A stretch of DNA of 64,000 nucleotides from CAVREM01 sp963728825 (GCA_963728825.1 CAVSLA010000004.1:558001-622000), one strand, 5' to 3'. Counted from the stretch's first letter, positions 44,378 through 52,984 are shown. Translations and numbers: made by a program. Notes: generated by a model not told the origin, from the sequence alone.

Positions 44378-46765
44378 ATGGATGCGCTCATCCAGCAGCT
44401 GTTCGCCGAGGCGTCGACCGCGGCGCAGCCGGTCGGGGTGTTCGCCCTCGGCGGCTACGGGCGTCGCCAGCTCTGTCTCCACTCGGACATCGATCTGCTG
44501 ATCCTGTTCGCCGGGCCGCTCTGGCCCGAGGACGAACGTTTTCTGCACGCGTTCCTGAATCCGTTGTGGGACCTCGGGCTCACCATCGGCCACCACGTGC
44601 GCGAGGTGGCTGAGGGCGCGGGACTCGACGCCGACAACCCTGAATTTCAGCTGGCGCTGACCGACGCGCGATCCATCGCCGGCGATGCGACCCTGGTCGA
44701 CGCGTTTCTCGCCGCTTCGCCGGGCACGATCGCCGCGGCGCGGACGCTCGCCGCTTTGAAGACGTTGATCGCCGATCGGCATGCCCGCTTCAACGACACC
44801 TTCTACCAGCTCGAACCGGACGTGAAGGAGTCGCCCGGTGGCCTGCGGGATCTCTTCGGCGCCCAGACCATCGCGAAGCTGACCGACCCCGGGTTGTTCG
44901 GCCGCGCCGGCGGTGACCCGCGGTCGCTCGACGACGCGGAGGAGTTTCTGCTGCGCGTCCGCTCGGTTCTGCACCTCGAGACCAAGCGGCATCATGACGT
45001 TCTCAGTCACGAGCTGCAGGAGGTGGCCGCCGAACGGCTGCGCTATCAGGGCGATACGCCGCGCCAACGGGTCGAACGGCTGATGGGCGACTACTTCCGC
45101 CACGCCCGCGCCGCCGACCGGGCACTGCGCTGGACGCTTCGGACCGCGCCGGTGCCGATCAGCGCCAACCTCGTTCGCTCGTCCGACGGCATCCGGTTCG
45201 TCGACGCGCGTGATGCGTCGGCGAGGCCCGAAACCTGGCTGGGGCTGTTCCAGGCGGCGATCGACCAGGAATGCCCGGTGTCGGACGAGGCGCTCGCCTG
45301 TGTCCAGCAGCATGCCGGACGGTTCACGGCGGAGGAGTTCTTTCCAACGCTCGCGTCCCGCAACGCCCTGCTGCAGTTCTTGAAGCCGAAGCCCGGGCTG
45401 TACGCCCGCCTCTCGGAGATGCACGACTCGGGGCTGCTCGGACAGATGTTCCCGGAATTCAAGGGGATCAGCTGCCGCGTCGTGCGCGACTTCTACCACA
45501 AGTACACCGTCGACGAGCACACGCTCCTGACGATCCGCAACCTCGAACGCCTCGTTGAAGCCGCGCCCGAGCGCCAGCGATTCGGCCGGCTGCTCGCGGA
45601 AATCGATCATCCCGAGTTGCTCGTGCTGGCGCTGCTCTACCACGACGTCGGCAAATGGCGCGACGACGACCATCATGTCGAGAGTGCGCGCCTCGCCCAG
45701 CAGATGTGCGAGCGTCTGCGTCTCGACCGTGAGGCGGCCGCCACCATCGACTTCCTCGTCGGCGAGCACCTGAAGATGTCGGTGGCGGCATTCCGGCGGG
45801 ACACCGAAGATCCGGAGATCGTCCGGCAGTTCGCCGAGCTGGTCGGCGTCGAAGAGCACCTCAAGATGTTGTGTCTCCTGACGCTGGCCGACGTCGAAGC
45901 GGTGAGCCGCGAAACGCTGACGTCCTGGAAGGAAGAGCTGCTGTGGCGGCTCTACGTCGACACCTACAACTACCTGACGCTGTCATACAGCGACGAGGTG
46001 ATCGACCGCAATCAGTCGGCGCTCGCCAAGGTCATCGAAGGGCGGGACGCGGACCTCAACGACAAGGAAATCGAGGAGTTCCTGCAGGGGCTGCCGCGCC
46101 GCTATCTGCAGCTGTTCTCCCGCGAGGCCGTCTACCGGCACGTCCGCCTGTCGCGTGGTCTGGGCCGCGACGTGCTGCACGGCTGGATCGAAAAGAAGGA
46201 CGAGGCCTGGGAGCTCACCGTCATCACCCGCGACAAGCCGTTCCTGTTCTCGAACATCTCGGGCGTCCTGTCGTCCTACGGCATGGACATCCTCCGCGGC
46301 TATGCCTTTACCAAGCCCGACGGCCTGGTCGTCGACATGTTCCACTTCACTGACGAGGAACGCTTCCTCGAACTGAATCCCGAAGACGGCGAAGCGCTGA
46401 TCATCCGGCGGCTCGAGGAAGTGGTCGGCGGCCGCGCCGACATCGCCAGCCGCCTCAAGGGGCGCGAAGAAGGCGCCCTTCGTCAACGGCTGCCGGGGTT
46501 TGCCCCGGTGGTGCACTGCGACAACGATTCGTCACGGCGCTACACGATTCTCGAAATCGTCGCTGAGAACCGGCTCGGCCTGCTCTACCGGGTCAGCCGG
46601 GCGATGTCGGAGTCGGGATGCGACGTCGATCTGGTCCTGATCGCTACCGAGGGACGCCGCGCGATCGACGTATTTCACCTCACGCGCGGCGGCAAGAAGC
46701 TGACCCACGCGCAGCAACAGGAAGTCACGGCCAATCTGCACCGCGTTCTGGAGGGACGCTCATGA
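44378..46765 (+). CDS. glnD: [Protein-PII] uridylyltransferase/uridylyl-removing enzyme GlnD (start region frameshifted)
   Basis: The nitrogen sensor that adds UMP to P-II when glutamine is low and removes it when glutamine is high. The nucleotidyltransferase site is complete: GVFALGGYGRRQLCLHSDIDLLILF with the paired aspartates (about residues 37-39). The HD hydrolase domain is near residue 421 (LLYHDVGKWRDDDHH). Two ACT domains, which bind glutamine, are near 611 (WELTVITRDKPFLFSNISG) and 721 (YTILEIVAENRLGLLYRV). The usual 50-residue helical start is encoded in another frame from an ATG at 44227; the frames part at a GATGGATG duplication (44377-44384). Removing four bases gives an 844-residue protein, the normal size. 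As written, translation must start at ATG 44378. The stop overlaps the P-II start. Confidence 0.93.
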   Translation: MDALIQQLFAEASTAAQPVGVFALGGYGRRQLCLHSDIDLLILFAGPLWPEDERFLHAFLNPLWDLGLTIGHHVREVAEGAGLDADNPEFQLALTDARSIAGDATLVDAFLAASPGTIAAARTLAALKTLIADRHARFNDTFYQLEPDVKESPGGLRDLFGAQTIAKLTDPGLFGRAGGDPRSLDDAEEFLLRVRSVLHLETKRHHDVLSHELQEVAAERLRYQGDTPRQRVERLMGDYFRHARAADRALRWTLRTAPVPISANLVRSSDGIRFVDARDASARPETWLGLFQAAIDQECPVSDEALACVQQHAGRFTAEEFFPTLASRNALLQFLKPKPGLYARLSEMHDSGLLGQMFPEFKGISCRVVRDFYHKYTVDEHTLLTIRNLERLVEAAPERQRFGRLLAEIDHPELLVLALLYHDVGKWRDDDHHVESARLAQQMCERLRLDREAAATIDFLVGEHLKMSVAAFRRDTEDPEIVRQFAELVGVEEHLKMLCLLTLADVEAVSRETLTSWKEELLWRLYVDTYNYLTLSYSDEVIDRNQSALAKVIEGRDADLNDKEIEEFLQGLPRRYLQLFSREAVYRHVRLSRGLGRDVLHGWIEKKDEAWELTVITRDKPFLFSNISGVLSSYGMDILRGYAFTKPDGLVVDMFHFTDEERFLELNPEDGEALIIRRLEEVVGGRADIASRLKGREEGALRQRLPGFAPVVHCDNDSSRRYTILEIVAENRLGLLYRVSRAMSESGCDVDLVLIATEGRRAIDVFHLTRGGKKLTHAQQQEVTANLHRVLEGRS

Positions 46766-47091
46766 AGCTGATCAAGGCAATCGTACGGCCCAACAAGGTG
46801 GATGAGGTAAAGGACGCCCTCGAGCGGTTGCAGATTTCCGGCATGACCGTCACCGAGGTACGCGGCCACGGTAAACAGAAAGGACACACCGCTATCTACC
46901 GCGGCCAGGAATACAACGTCAGCCTGCTTCCGAAAATGGAGATCGAGGTCGTCATCCCCGATTCGGTGGTCGACGACGCCGTCAAAGCGATTACCCAGGC
47001 GGCGCGGACCGGGGAAATCGGCGACGGACGCATCTTCGTGCTTCCGGTAGGGGAGAGCTACAAGATCCGGACGGGGGAGAGGGAAATGTAG
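46762..47091 (+). CDS. glnB: Nitrogen regulatory protein P-II
   Basis: A 109-residue signal protein that reports 2-oxoglutarate and energy state and acts on glutamine synthetase, ammonium channels and other targets. The T-loop carries the UMP-accepting Tyr51 in YRGQEYNVSLLPK, and the P-II signature EVRGHGKQKGH and the C-terminal TGEIGDGRIFVLPV are intact. The start overlaps the GlnD stop (ATGA), so the sensor enzyme and its substrate are made together. With two Amt genes nearby it may act as GlnK as well as GlnB; the sequence alone does not decide. Confidence 0.96.
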   Translation: MKLIKAIVRPNKVDEVKDALERLQISGMTVTEVRGHGKQKGHTAIYRGQEYNVSLLPKMEIEVVIPDSVVDDAVKAITQAARTGEIGDGRIFVLPVGESYKIRTGEREM

Positions 47092-47132
47092 CCCCCACGG
47101 GCGCCGGGGGCAGGGTGCCGCGGTGGCGGGTG

Positions 47133-47483
47133 CTAATCCTTACGGTCTTGGTCTGGCGAAAGGTCTTTGATGATGAAGACCTTTTCGCCCGGTCGGATGA
47201 GACCCAGCTCGCGGCGGGCGACCTCTTCGATCGTCGCAGGATCGTCATTGAGGCGTCGCGCCTCGTCGCGCAGGCGCGCGTTTTCGGCGCGCTGGCGCGC
47301 GATGGTTGCGGCGAGTTCTTCGGCCTGACGCCTCGCGCGCAGCATCGCGAACAACCCCTGCTCGCCCACCAGCGCGTCGACGACAATCACCGCGGCGACG
47401 AACAGCAGTAGCACCTGCACGATCCGGCGCGTCCGGTCCGGTCGCTTCGGACCCAATCCGTTCCGCTTCTGCTCCTTCGCCAC
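47133..47483 (-). CDS. Septum formation initiator protein (FtsB/DivIC family)
   Basis: A 116-residue bitopic cell-division protein. A basic N-terminus (KRNGLGPKRPDRTRR) precedes one transmembrane helix (about 21-38), then a leucine-rich coiled coil (AEELAATIARQRAENARLRDEARRL) and the family tail VARRELGLIRPGEKVFII. In FtsB and DivIC this part binds FtsL and activates wall synthesis at the septum. No ftsL is adjacent. It is downstream of the cutA gene, with a 14-bp repeat between. Confidence 0.9.
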   Translation of the reverse strand: MAKEQKRNGLGPKRPDRTRRIVQVLLLFVAAVIVVDALVGEQGLFAMLRARRQAEELAATIARQRAENARLRDEARRLNDDPATIEEVARRELGLIRPGEKVFIIKDLSPDQDRKD

Positions 47484-47566
47484 GTGAAGGCCAGACCATA
47501 CAACAAGCTGCCAGAAAGTACAAGCTCATCCCGGCACGACACCTCAGCATTTCGCATTCGCAGTGC

Positions 47567-47610
47567 CCAATTCCTAATTCCCAATTCCTAATTCCCAATT
47601 CCTAATTCCC
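47567..47610. repeat. 14-bp tandem repeat (CCCAATTCCTAATT)
   Basis: Three copies of the unit CCCAATTCCTAATT lie between the FtsB-type gene start and the cutA end, overlapping the cutA stop codon. Read on the minus strand, the repeat supplies the last AAT-TAG codons of cutA. The sequence is much richer in A and T than its surroundings. Confidence 0.85.
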
Positions 47611-47928
47611 CGTCCCCGTCTCCGTCCGCACCCACTCGAGATAAGACGGGCTGCCGTCCACGACCGCCAGGACGATGAACTCGGGGACTTCGTAGGGATG
47701 CAGCGTCGTCAGCCGCGCCTGCACCGCGGAGATTCGTTCCCGCGTCGTCTTGATGAGCAGTTGCTGCTCGGACTCGTGTTCCACCGCACCGCGCCAGCGG
47801 TAGATCGACGTCATTGGCGGGAGCAGGTTGACGCAGGCTGCCAAGTGCTCGTCCACCAGCCGCTGCGCGATGGCCTGGCCCTGCTCGCCGGCCGGTACGG
47901 TCGTGAAGATGACGACGACATCAGTCAC
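47602..47928 (-). CDS. cutA: Divalent-cation tolerance protein CutA
   Basis: A 108-residue trimeric ferredoxin-like protein named for copper tolerance in E. coli; its exact role is unclear. The motifs VVVIFTTVPAGEQGQAIAQRLV, LAACVNLLPPMTSIYRWRG and HPYEVPEFIVLAV are those of the family. The start is the GTG at 47928, which overlaps the DedA stop by 4 bases. The last residues (TGTGN) run into the 14-bp repeat, so the stop may have been supplied or changed by repeat growth. Confidence 0.92.
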   Translation of the reverse strand: MTDVVVIFTTVPAGEQGQAIAQRLVDEHLAACVNLLPPMTSIYRWRGAVEHESEQQLLIKTTRERISAVQARLTTLHPYEVPEFIVLAVVDGSPSYLEWVRTETGTGN

Positions 47929-48587
47929 TGCGACACCGAAGGGTCGGAGGAGCGCCGGTGCCGCAGGTACTCCACCAGCATCGGCAGCAGCGACACCGCG
48001 ACAATGCCCAGCGCGACCAGCGTGAAGTTCTCCTTGACGATCGGGACATTGCCGAAGATGTAACCCGCGCCTACGCAGATGCCGACCCACGCGATCGCAC
48101 CGGTCACGTTGTAGAACGCAAACGATGGATAGGTCATTTCCGCCGCCCCGGCGACGAAAGGCACGAACGTCCGGACGATTGGCATGAAGCGCCCGAGCAC
48201 GATCGCTTTCCCGCCGTGGCGCTCGAAGAATTCGTGGGCCTTGGCGATGTGCGCCGGGTTGATCCATCGCCGCCAGCGCGGATCGACTTCCGCCAGCCGG
48301 ATGACGCGCGTGCCAACCGCCCGGCCGACCGCATAGTTCACGGCGTCGCCGGCAACCGCGGCGACGACGAGCAGAATGAGCACGACGCGGACGTCCATCG
48401 CGCCGGTCGCGGCCAGCGCCCCGGCCGCGAAGAGCAGCGAGTCGCCGGGCAGGATCGGCGTGACGACCAGCCCGGTCTCTGCAAAGACGATGGCGAACAG
48501 CACACCGTACACCCAGACGCCGTAGGTCTTGACGAGATCGAGCAGGTAGACGTCGATGTGCAGGACGAAGTCGATGAGCTCGGTCAT
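47925..48587 (-). CDS. DedA family membrane protein
   Basis: A 220-residue integral membrane protein of the DedA/VTT group, which moves undecaprenyl phosphate or other lipids across the inner membrane. The motifs are ETGLVVTPILPGDSLLFAAG near residue 37 and VLGRFMPIVRTFVPFVAG near residue 130, followed by GAIAWVGICVGAGYIFG. The re-entrant arginine and glutamate positions are kept. It overlaps cutA by 4 bases and starts 7 bp after the end of the trans-sulfuration gene on the same strand. Confidence 0.92.
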   Translation of the reverse strand: MTELIDFVLHIDVYLLDLVKTYGVWVYGVLFAIVFAETGLVVTPILPGDSLLFAAGALAATGAMDVRVVLILLVVAAVAGDAVNYAVGRAVGTRVIRLAEVDPRWRRWINPAHIAKAHEFFERHGGKAIVLGRFMPIVRTFVPFVAGAAEMTYPSFAFYNVTGAIAWVGICVGAGYIFGNVPIVKENFTLVALGIVAVSLLPMLVEYLRHRRSSDPSVSQ

Positions 48588-48594
48588 TCGCTGG

Positions 48595-49752
48595 TTACAC
48601 CTTGGCGAGCGCCTGGGAGAGGTCTTCCTGGAGATCCGCGATGTCCTCGATGCCCGCGGAGATGCGGACCAGGCCGTCGGTGATGCCGAGCTCGGTGCGG
48701 TGTGCCGCCGGCACCGAGGCGTGCGTCATCGTCGCCGGATGCGAGATGAGGGTTTCGACGCCGCCGAGGCTCTCGGCGAGCGACATCAGCCTGACCGAGT
48801 TGAGGACGCGGCGCGCCGCCTCGAGCGAGCCGGTTTCGAACGCCAGCATGCCGCCGAAGCCGCGCATCTGCCGGCAGGCCAGCTCGTACTGCGGGTGCGA
48901 CGGCAACCCCGGGTAGTAGACGTGCCTGACTTTCGGGTGGCCGGCCAGGAACTGCGCCAGGGCCAGCCCATTGGCACTGTGCTGAGCCATCCGGATGGGG
49001 AGCGTCTTGGTGCCGCGGAGCACCAGCCATGAGTCAAACGGGGAGAGGATGGCGCCGGCGGCGTTCTGCACGAACGAGAGCCACTCGATGTCCTCGTCGC
49101 GGGTCGCGATGACGACCCCGCCGACGCTGTCGCTGTGACCGTTGAGGTACTTGGTGGTGCTGTGCGTGACGAGGTCGGCGCCCGATTCAATTGGCCGCTG
49201 CAGACACGGACTGGCGAAGGTGTTGTCGACGATCAGCCGCGCACCGCGAGCATGGGCGAGCTCGGCCGCGGCCCGCAGGTCCGTCAAACGCATCACCGGG
49301 TTGCTGGGCGTTTCCACGAAGAGCATTCGCGTCGAAGGGGTAAACGCGTGCTCGGTCCTCTCGAGATCGCCGGTGTCGACGTAGGTGAAGGACAGCTGAT
49401 AGCGCGTCAGCACCTTGTCGAACAGCCGGAAGGTGCCGCCGTAGACATTGTCGGAGACGACGACGTGGTCGCCGCTCTTCAGGAGTGACGCGATCGCGCC
49501 GATCGCCGCCATGCCCGAGGCGAATGCAAACGCCGCGCGGCCACCCTCGATGGCGGACAGGTTGGCCTCGAGCGCCGCTCGCGTCGGGTTCTGCGTCCGC
49601 GCGTACTCGTAGCCCTTGTGGCGGCCGAGTTCCTCCTGGACGTAGGTGGATGTCTGATAGATGGGCGTGATGATGGCGCCCGTCGTCGGATCGGGTTCCT
49701 GGCCGGCGTGCAGACAAATCGTGCTGAATCGAGCGTTCCGTCCGAGCTTCAC
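48595..49752 (-). CDS. PLP-dependent trans-sulfuration enzyme (cystathionine gamma-synthase type)
   Basis: A 385-residue enzyme of the Cys/Met metabolism family: cystathionine gamma-synthase, beta- or gamma-lyase. The PLP lysine is in VTHSTTKYLNGHSDSVGG (about residue 195), with upstream ASGMAAIGAI, YGGTFRLFDKVL and the tyrosine of YEYARTQNPT that comes from the neighbouring subunit. The similarity does not separate synthase from lyase with certainty; the sequence KGYEYARTQNPTRAALE fits cystathionine gamma-synthase or lyase. I chose the GTG at 49752 with GGCGGA 5 bases before it. It is divergent from the phosphatase gene with 24 bp between the starts. Confidence 0.85.
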   Translation of the reverse strand: MKLGRNARFSTICLHAGQEPDPTTGAIITPIYQTSTYVQEELGRHKGYEYARTQNPTRAALEANLSAIEGGRAAFAFASGMAAIGAIASLLKSGDHVVVSDNVYGGTFRLFDKVLTRYQLSFTYVDTGDLERTEHAFTPSTRMLFVETPSNPVMRLTDLRAAAELAHARGARLIVDNTFASPCLQRPIESGADLVTHSTTKYLNGHSDSVGGVVIATRDEDIEWLSFVQNAAGAILSPFDSWLVLRGTKTLPIRMAQHSANGLALAQFLAGHPKVRHVYYPGLPSHPQYELACRQMRGFGGMLAFETGSLEAARRVLNSVRLMSLAESLGGVETLISHPATMTHASVPAAHRTELGITDGLVRISAGIEDIADLQEDLSQALAKV

Positions 49753-49776
49753 AATCCGCCATAATATCGCGAGTCT

Positions 49777-52041
49777 GTGGACGCACGTCATGACGGTCTG
49801 AGACACGCGCTCTTCCGAACGCTGCCTGGCCGCGCGATTGTCATCGGCCTGGCAGTGAAGACCGTCGTGTTCATCCTGCGGGCGCTCGCCGGCGAGCTGC
49901 CGTTATTCGTGGGCGTCGTCGATACCGTCGCCTCGATCGCGCTCGCCGTGGGTGGTGGGGTGTTCCTGGTTCGCGGCCTGGCGCTGGCCAAGCGTCGGCT
50001 GCTGTGGCGCGTCCGACGCAAGCTGATCATTTCCTACATCTTCATCGGGTTCATTCCGGCCATCCTGCTGGTCGCGTTCGCGGTGCTCGGCGCGTTGCTG
50101 CTGTTCTCGAACTTCAGCTCGTATCTGGTTCAGGCACGGCTCAGTACGCTCGCGGATCGCGCCGAGTCGATCGCCAAAACGACCGCGCTCGAGATTCAGC
50201 GGGCCGGCGGCCGCGAGATGTCGGCGATCGTCGCGCAGCGTGAGACCGCCGCAGCGCGCGAGTTCGAGAGCGCTTCGATTGCGGTCGTGCCATTGAAAAG
50301 ACCCTGCGAGCGGGTGTCGCCCGTCGAGACGCCACTAGCCCCGGTCGACGGCCAACCGCCGGCTGACGACGGACGGCGACTGGCGGCGGAGCAGCCGCTG
50401 GCGACGGCCGGTCCATGGGCCCACCTCGATCCACCGGGCGCCGTTCCCGACTGGATCGGCTGCGATGGATTCAGGGGCCTGCTGGCGTTGACCAACCGCG
50501 AAGCGGTGACGAGCACGACGACCGCGCCTGACACGACTGTTCCGCGAATCACGTTCAACGGTCAGGATGTCGCGCTCGATGATCCAGGGTTGATCTCCCA
50601 CATTCTGATTCGCGCGCTGGCGTTCCCCGACTCGACGACCCCGACCTTCGCGGTGATCGTCGATCTGCTGGTGAGCGATCAGGTCCGGCGTCAGTTCCGC
50701 GCGGAGACCGGCGTGGAGCTGGCGCCGACCGTGGCGCTGACCCTTGAAAACAGCTCTGCCCACCCGCTGCAGGCGAAATCCACCTTCAAGCCGGCGCCAT
50801 CGGATGCGACCGTCGTCGCGCTGGCGCTGCCGTCGTTCAGCTTCTTCCAGTACCGCGACTGGGTGAACGGTCAGAGCGGGTCGCTGCTGGCCTCGTTCCA
50901 AATCAGCATCGGCGAAGCCTACAACCGGATCTCGGCCGCGCAGGGGCTGATCGGCCGCCGCAGCTTCGGCGAGGGCCTGCTGCTGGTGTTGATGCTGATC
51001 GGCATCCTGTTCCTGATCATCGAGTTCGCAGCGCTGCTCGCCGGCCTCGCCCTGGCGCGGTCGATTACCGGGTCGGTCCACGAGCTGTTTGCCGGCACCG
51101 AGCGCGTGCGGCAGGGGGACTTCACCCACAAGATCGACATCAGCGCCAAAGATCAGCTCGGCGAGCTCGCCGAGTCGTTCAACTCGATGACCGCCAGCAT
51201 CGAAGATCTGCTGCGCCAGGCGGCGGAGAAGAAGCGGCTCGAGGAGGAGCTGCGGATCGCCCACGAAATCCAGATGTCGCTGCTGCCGCAGGGTCCGCTG
51301 AAAATGCCGGGCGTCGCGGTGACCGCCCTGTGCGTGCCGGCGCGCGAGGTCGGCGGCGACTATTACGACTTCCTGCCGCTCGACGCGCACCGCGTCGGCG
51401 TGCTGATCGCGGACGTGTCGGGCAAGGGCACGTCGGCAGCGTTGTACATGGCGGAGTTGAAGGGACTGATGTTGTCGCTGAGCCGGATTCACACCTCGCC
51501 TCGCGAGCTGCTGATCATGGCCAATCGAATCATCTCCGAGCACCTCGACGCGCGGAGCTTCATCACGATGACCTACGCCGTGCTCGACATGCGCGCGCGC
51601 ACGATGACCTACGCGCGCGCCGGGCACACGCCGCTCATCTACCTGCCGGGCGCCAGCCGCTCCGGACCGGGCACGCGGATCCTGACGCCCGACGGCATGG
51701 TGCTCGGTCTGAAGCTGGACAAGGGTGAGATGTTCGAGCGCCTGCTCGAGGAACAGACGATTGCCCTGCAGCCCGGCGATCTCTATCTGTTCTTTACCGA
51801 CGGGATCAGCGAGGCGATGAACGCCGGCGACGACTGCTTCGGCGAGCAGCGGCTGGCCGCGCTGGTCGAGCAGCACGCGCATCTCGAGGCCGACGAACTG
51901 CGCGAACGCATCCTGCGCGAAATCAAATCGTTCGTCGGCGACGCCCCGCAGCACGATGACATGACGATGATCCTGCTGAAGGTTGACCCGGCGATCGGTC
52001 CCGAGCTCGCAGCGGTGGCCGAGGTCGTAGAGGCGCGCTGA
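49777..52041 (+). CDS. Membrane PP2C-type (SpoIIE) phosphatase with HAMP domain
   Basis: A 754-residue membrane-bound serine phosphatase. There are about three hydrophobic segments in the first 110 residues, a large outer domain (about 115-395), one more transmembrane helix (about 405-428), a HAMP domain (about 428-480), a short coiled coil (AAEKKRLEEELRIAHEIQMSLLP) and the SpoIIE domain (about 500-740). Metal-binding motifs are EVGGDYYDFLPL, VLIADVSGKGTSAALYM, FFTDGISEAMN and QHDDMTMI. Such proteins reverse phosphorylation of anti-sigma-factor antagonists, but no STAS or anti-sigma gene is adjacent. The start is GTG. The RNase III gene follows after 3 bases. Confidence 0.9.
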   Translation: MDARHDGLRHALFRTLPGRAIVIGLAVKTVVFILRALAGELPLFVGVVDTVASIALAVGGGVFLVRGLALAKRRLLWRVRRKLIISYIFIGFIPAILLVAFAVLGALLLFSNFSSYLVQARLSTLADRAESIAKTTALEIQRAGGREMSAIVAQRETAAAREFESASIAVVPLKRPCERVSPVETPLAPVDGQPPADDGRRLAAEQPLATAGPWAHLDPPGAVPDWIGCDGFRGLLALTNREAVTSTTTAPDTTVPRITFNGQDVALDDPGLISHILIRALAFPDSTTPTFAVIVDLLVSDQVRRQFRAETGVELAPTVALTLENSSAHPLQAKSTFKPAPSDATVVALALPSFSFFQYRDWVNGQSGSLLASFQISIGEAYNRISAAQGLIGRRSFGEGLLLVLMLIGILFLIIEFAALLAGLALARSITGSVHELFAGTERVRQGDFTHKIDISAKDQLGELAESFNSMTASIEDLLRQAAEKKRLEEELRIAHEIQMSLLPQGPLKMPGVAVTALCVPAREVGGDYYDFLPLDAHRVGVLIADVSGKGTSAALYMAELKGLMLSLSRIHTSPRELLIMANRIISEHLDARSFITMTYAVLDMRARTMTYARAGHTPLIYLPGASRSGPGTRILTPDGMVLGLKLDKGEMFERLLEEQTIALQPGDLYLFFTDGISEAMNAGDDCFGEQRLAALVEQHAHLEADELRERILREIKSFVGDAPQHDDMTMILLKVDPAIGPELAAVAEVVEAR

Positions 52042-52044
52042 CCC

Positions 52045-52983
52045 TTGGCCGACCCGATCGTCATCTTCCGTACCCAGTCCGGCATCGAGGCCAGTGTCGT
52101 GCGCGCGCTGCTCGAATCGCACGGCGTGCTGGTGATCGCTTCCTCATCGGTCACCCAGTTGTTCCCGTTGAACGTCAACGAGCTTGGCGAAGTACGGATC
52201 GCCGTCCGCCCGGAGGACGCCGACGAAGCGAGACGCATCATCGACAGTCATCGCACCGAGCTCGAGACCGGCAAGGTGGTGCGGATCCGCGACGAATTCG
52301 ACACCCTGCAGCAGGCGATCGACTACCGGTTTCGCGATCGCGGATTGCTCGAGCACGCGATGACCCACACCTCGCGCGCCAACGAGGACGTCAGCGGCGG
52401 CGTCATCGACAACGAATCGCTCGAGTTTCTCGGCGACGCGGTGCTCGGCTTCGTCGTCGCCGACATCCTGTTCCACGCGTTTCCGGAATTCAACGAAGGG
52501 CAGAAGTCGAAGGTCAAGGCGGCGCTGGTGTCGACCGCCACGCTGGCGCGCCAGGCCGAGCGGCTGTCGCTCGGCGATCACCTGCTGCTCGGCCGCGGCG
52601 AGGAGAAGACCGGCGGCCGGCGCAAGCAGGCGCTGCTCGCCGATGGCTACGAAGCGCTGATCGCGGCGATCTATCTGGATGGCGGCGTGGAGCAGGCGCG
52701 CGCCTTCATCACCCGGGAGTTCGCGTCGTTCGTCGACGACGTCCGGCGTCACGGGCCCGGCGGCGGCGATCACAAGTCAGCGCTGCAGGAGTACCTGCAG
52801 TCGAACGACGAGACGCTGCCCGAGTACCGTCTTGCCGGCACCGTCGGCCCGGATCATCGCAAGCTGTTTCAGGTGCAGGTGGTGGTCCGCGACCAGGTCG
52901 TGGCGGAAGCGATCGGACCGAGCAAGAAAGAGGCGGAGCAGGAGGCGGCCCGGATGGCGCTCAGCAGGCTTAAGGATGGGTGA
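52045..52983 (+). CDS. rnc: Ribonuclease III with N-terminal DUF2007 domain
   Basis: A 312-residue double-strand RNA endonuclease with an unusual extension. Residues 1-70 match DUF2007, the putative signal-transducing domain (VIFRTQSGIEASVVRALLESHG, IAVRPEDADEARRII). Residues 85-230 are the RNase III domain with the catalytic signature NESLEFLGDAVLG (Glu127 and Asp131) and the second acidic pair in DGYEALIAAIYLDGG. Residues 245-312 form the RNA-binding domain (SALQEYLQSNDETLPEY, SKKEAEQEAARMAL). Usual RNase III is about 230 residues and starts close to residue 85 here. The start is TTG at 52045, 3 bases after the phosphatase stop; no in-frame ATG was found at the domain border, so the fusion appears real. 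Confidence 0.93.
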   Translation: MADPIVIFRTQSGIEASVVRALLESHGVLVIASSSVTQLFPLNVNELGEVRIAVRPEDADEARRIIDSHRTELETGKVVRIRDEFDTLQQAIDYRFRDRGLLEHAMTHTSRANEDVSGGVIDNESLEFLGDAVLGFVVADILFHAFPEFNEGQKSKVKAALVSTATLARQAERLSLGDHLLLGRGEEKTGGRRKQALLADGYEALIAAIYLDGGVEQARAFITREFASFVDDVRRHGPGGGDHKSALQEYLQSNDETLPEYRLAGTVGPDHRKLFQVQVVVRDQVVAEAIGPSKKEAEQEAARMALSRLKDG

Positions 52984-52984
52984 A

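Noticed and set aside
49762..49767. TAATAT as a -10 box for a leaderless phosphatase transcript
   Set aside because: A -35 element is not evident and the match is too short to support a promoter call.
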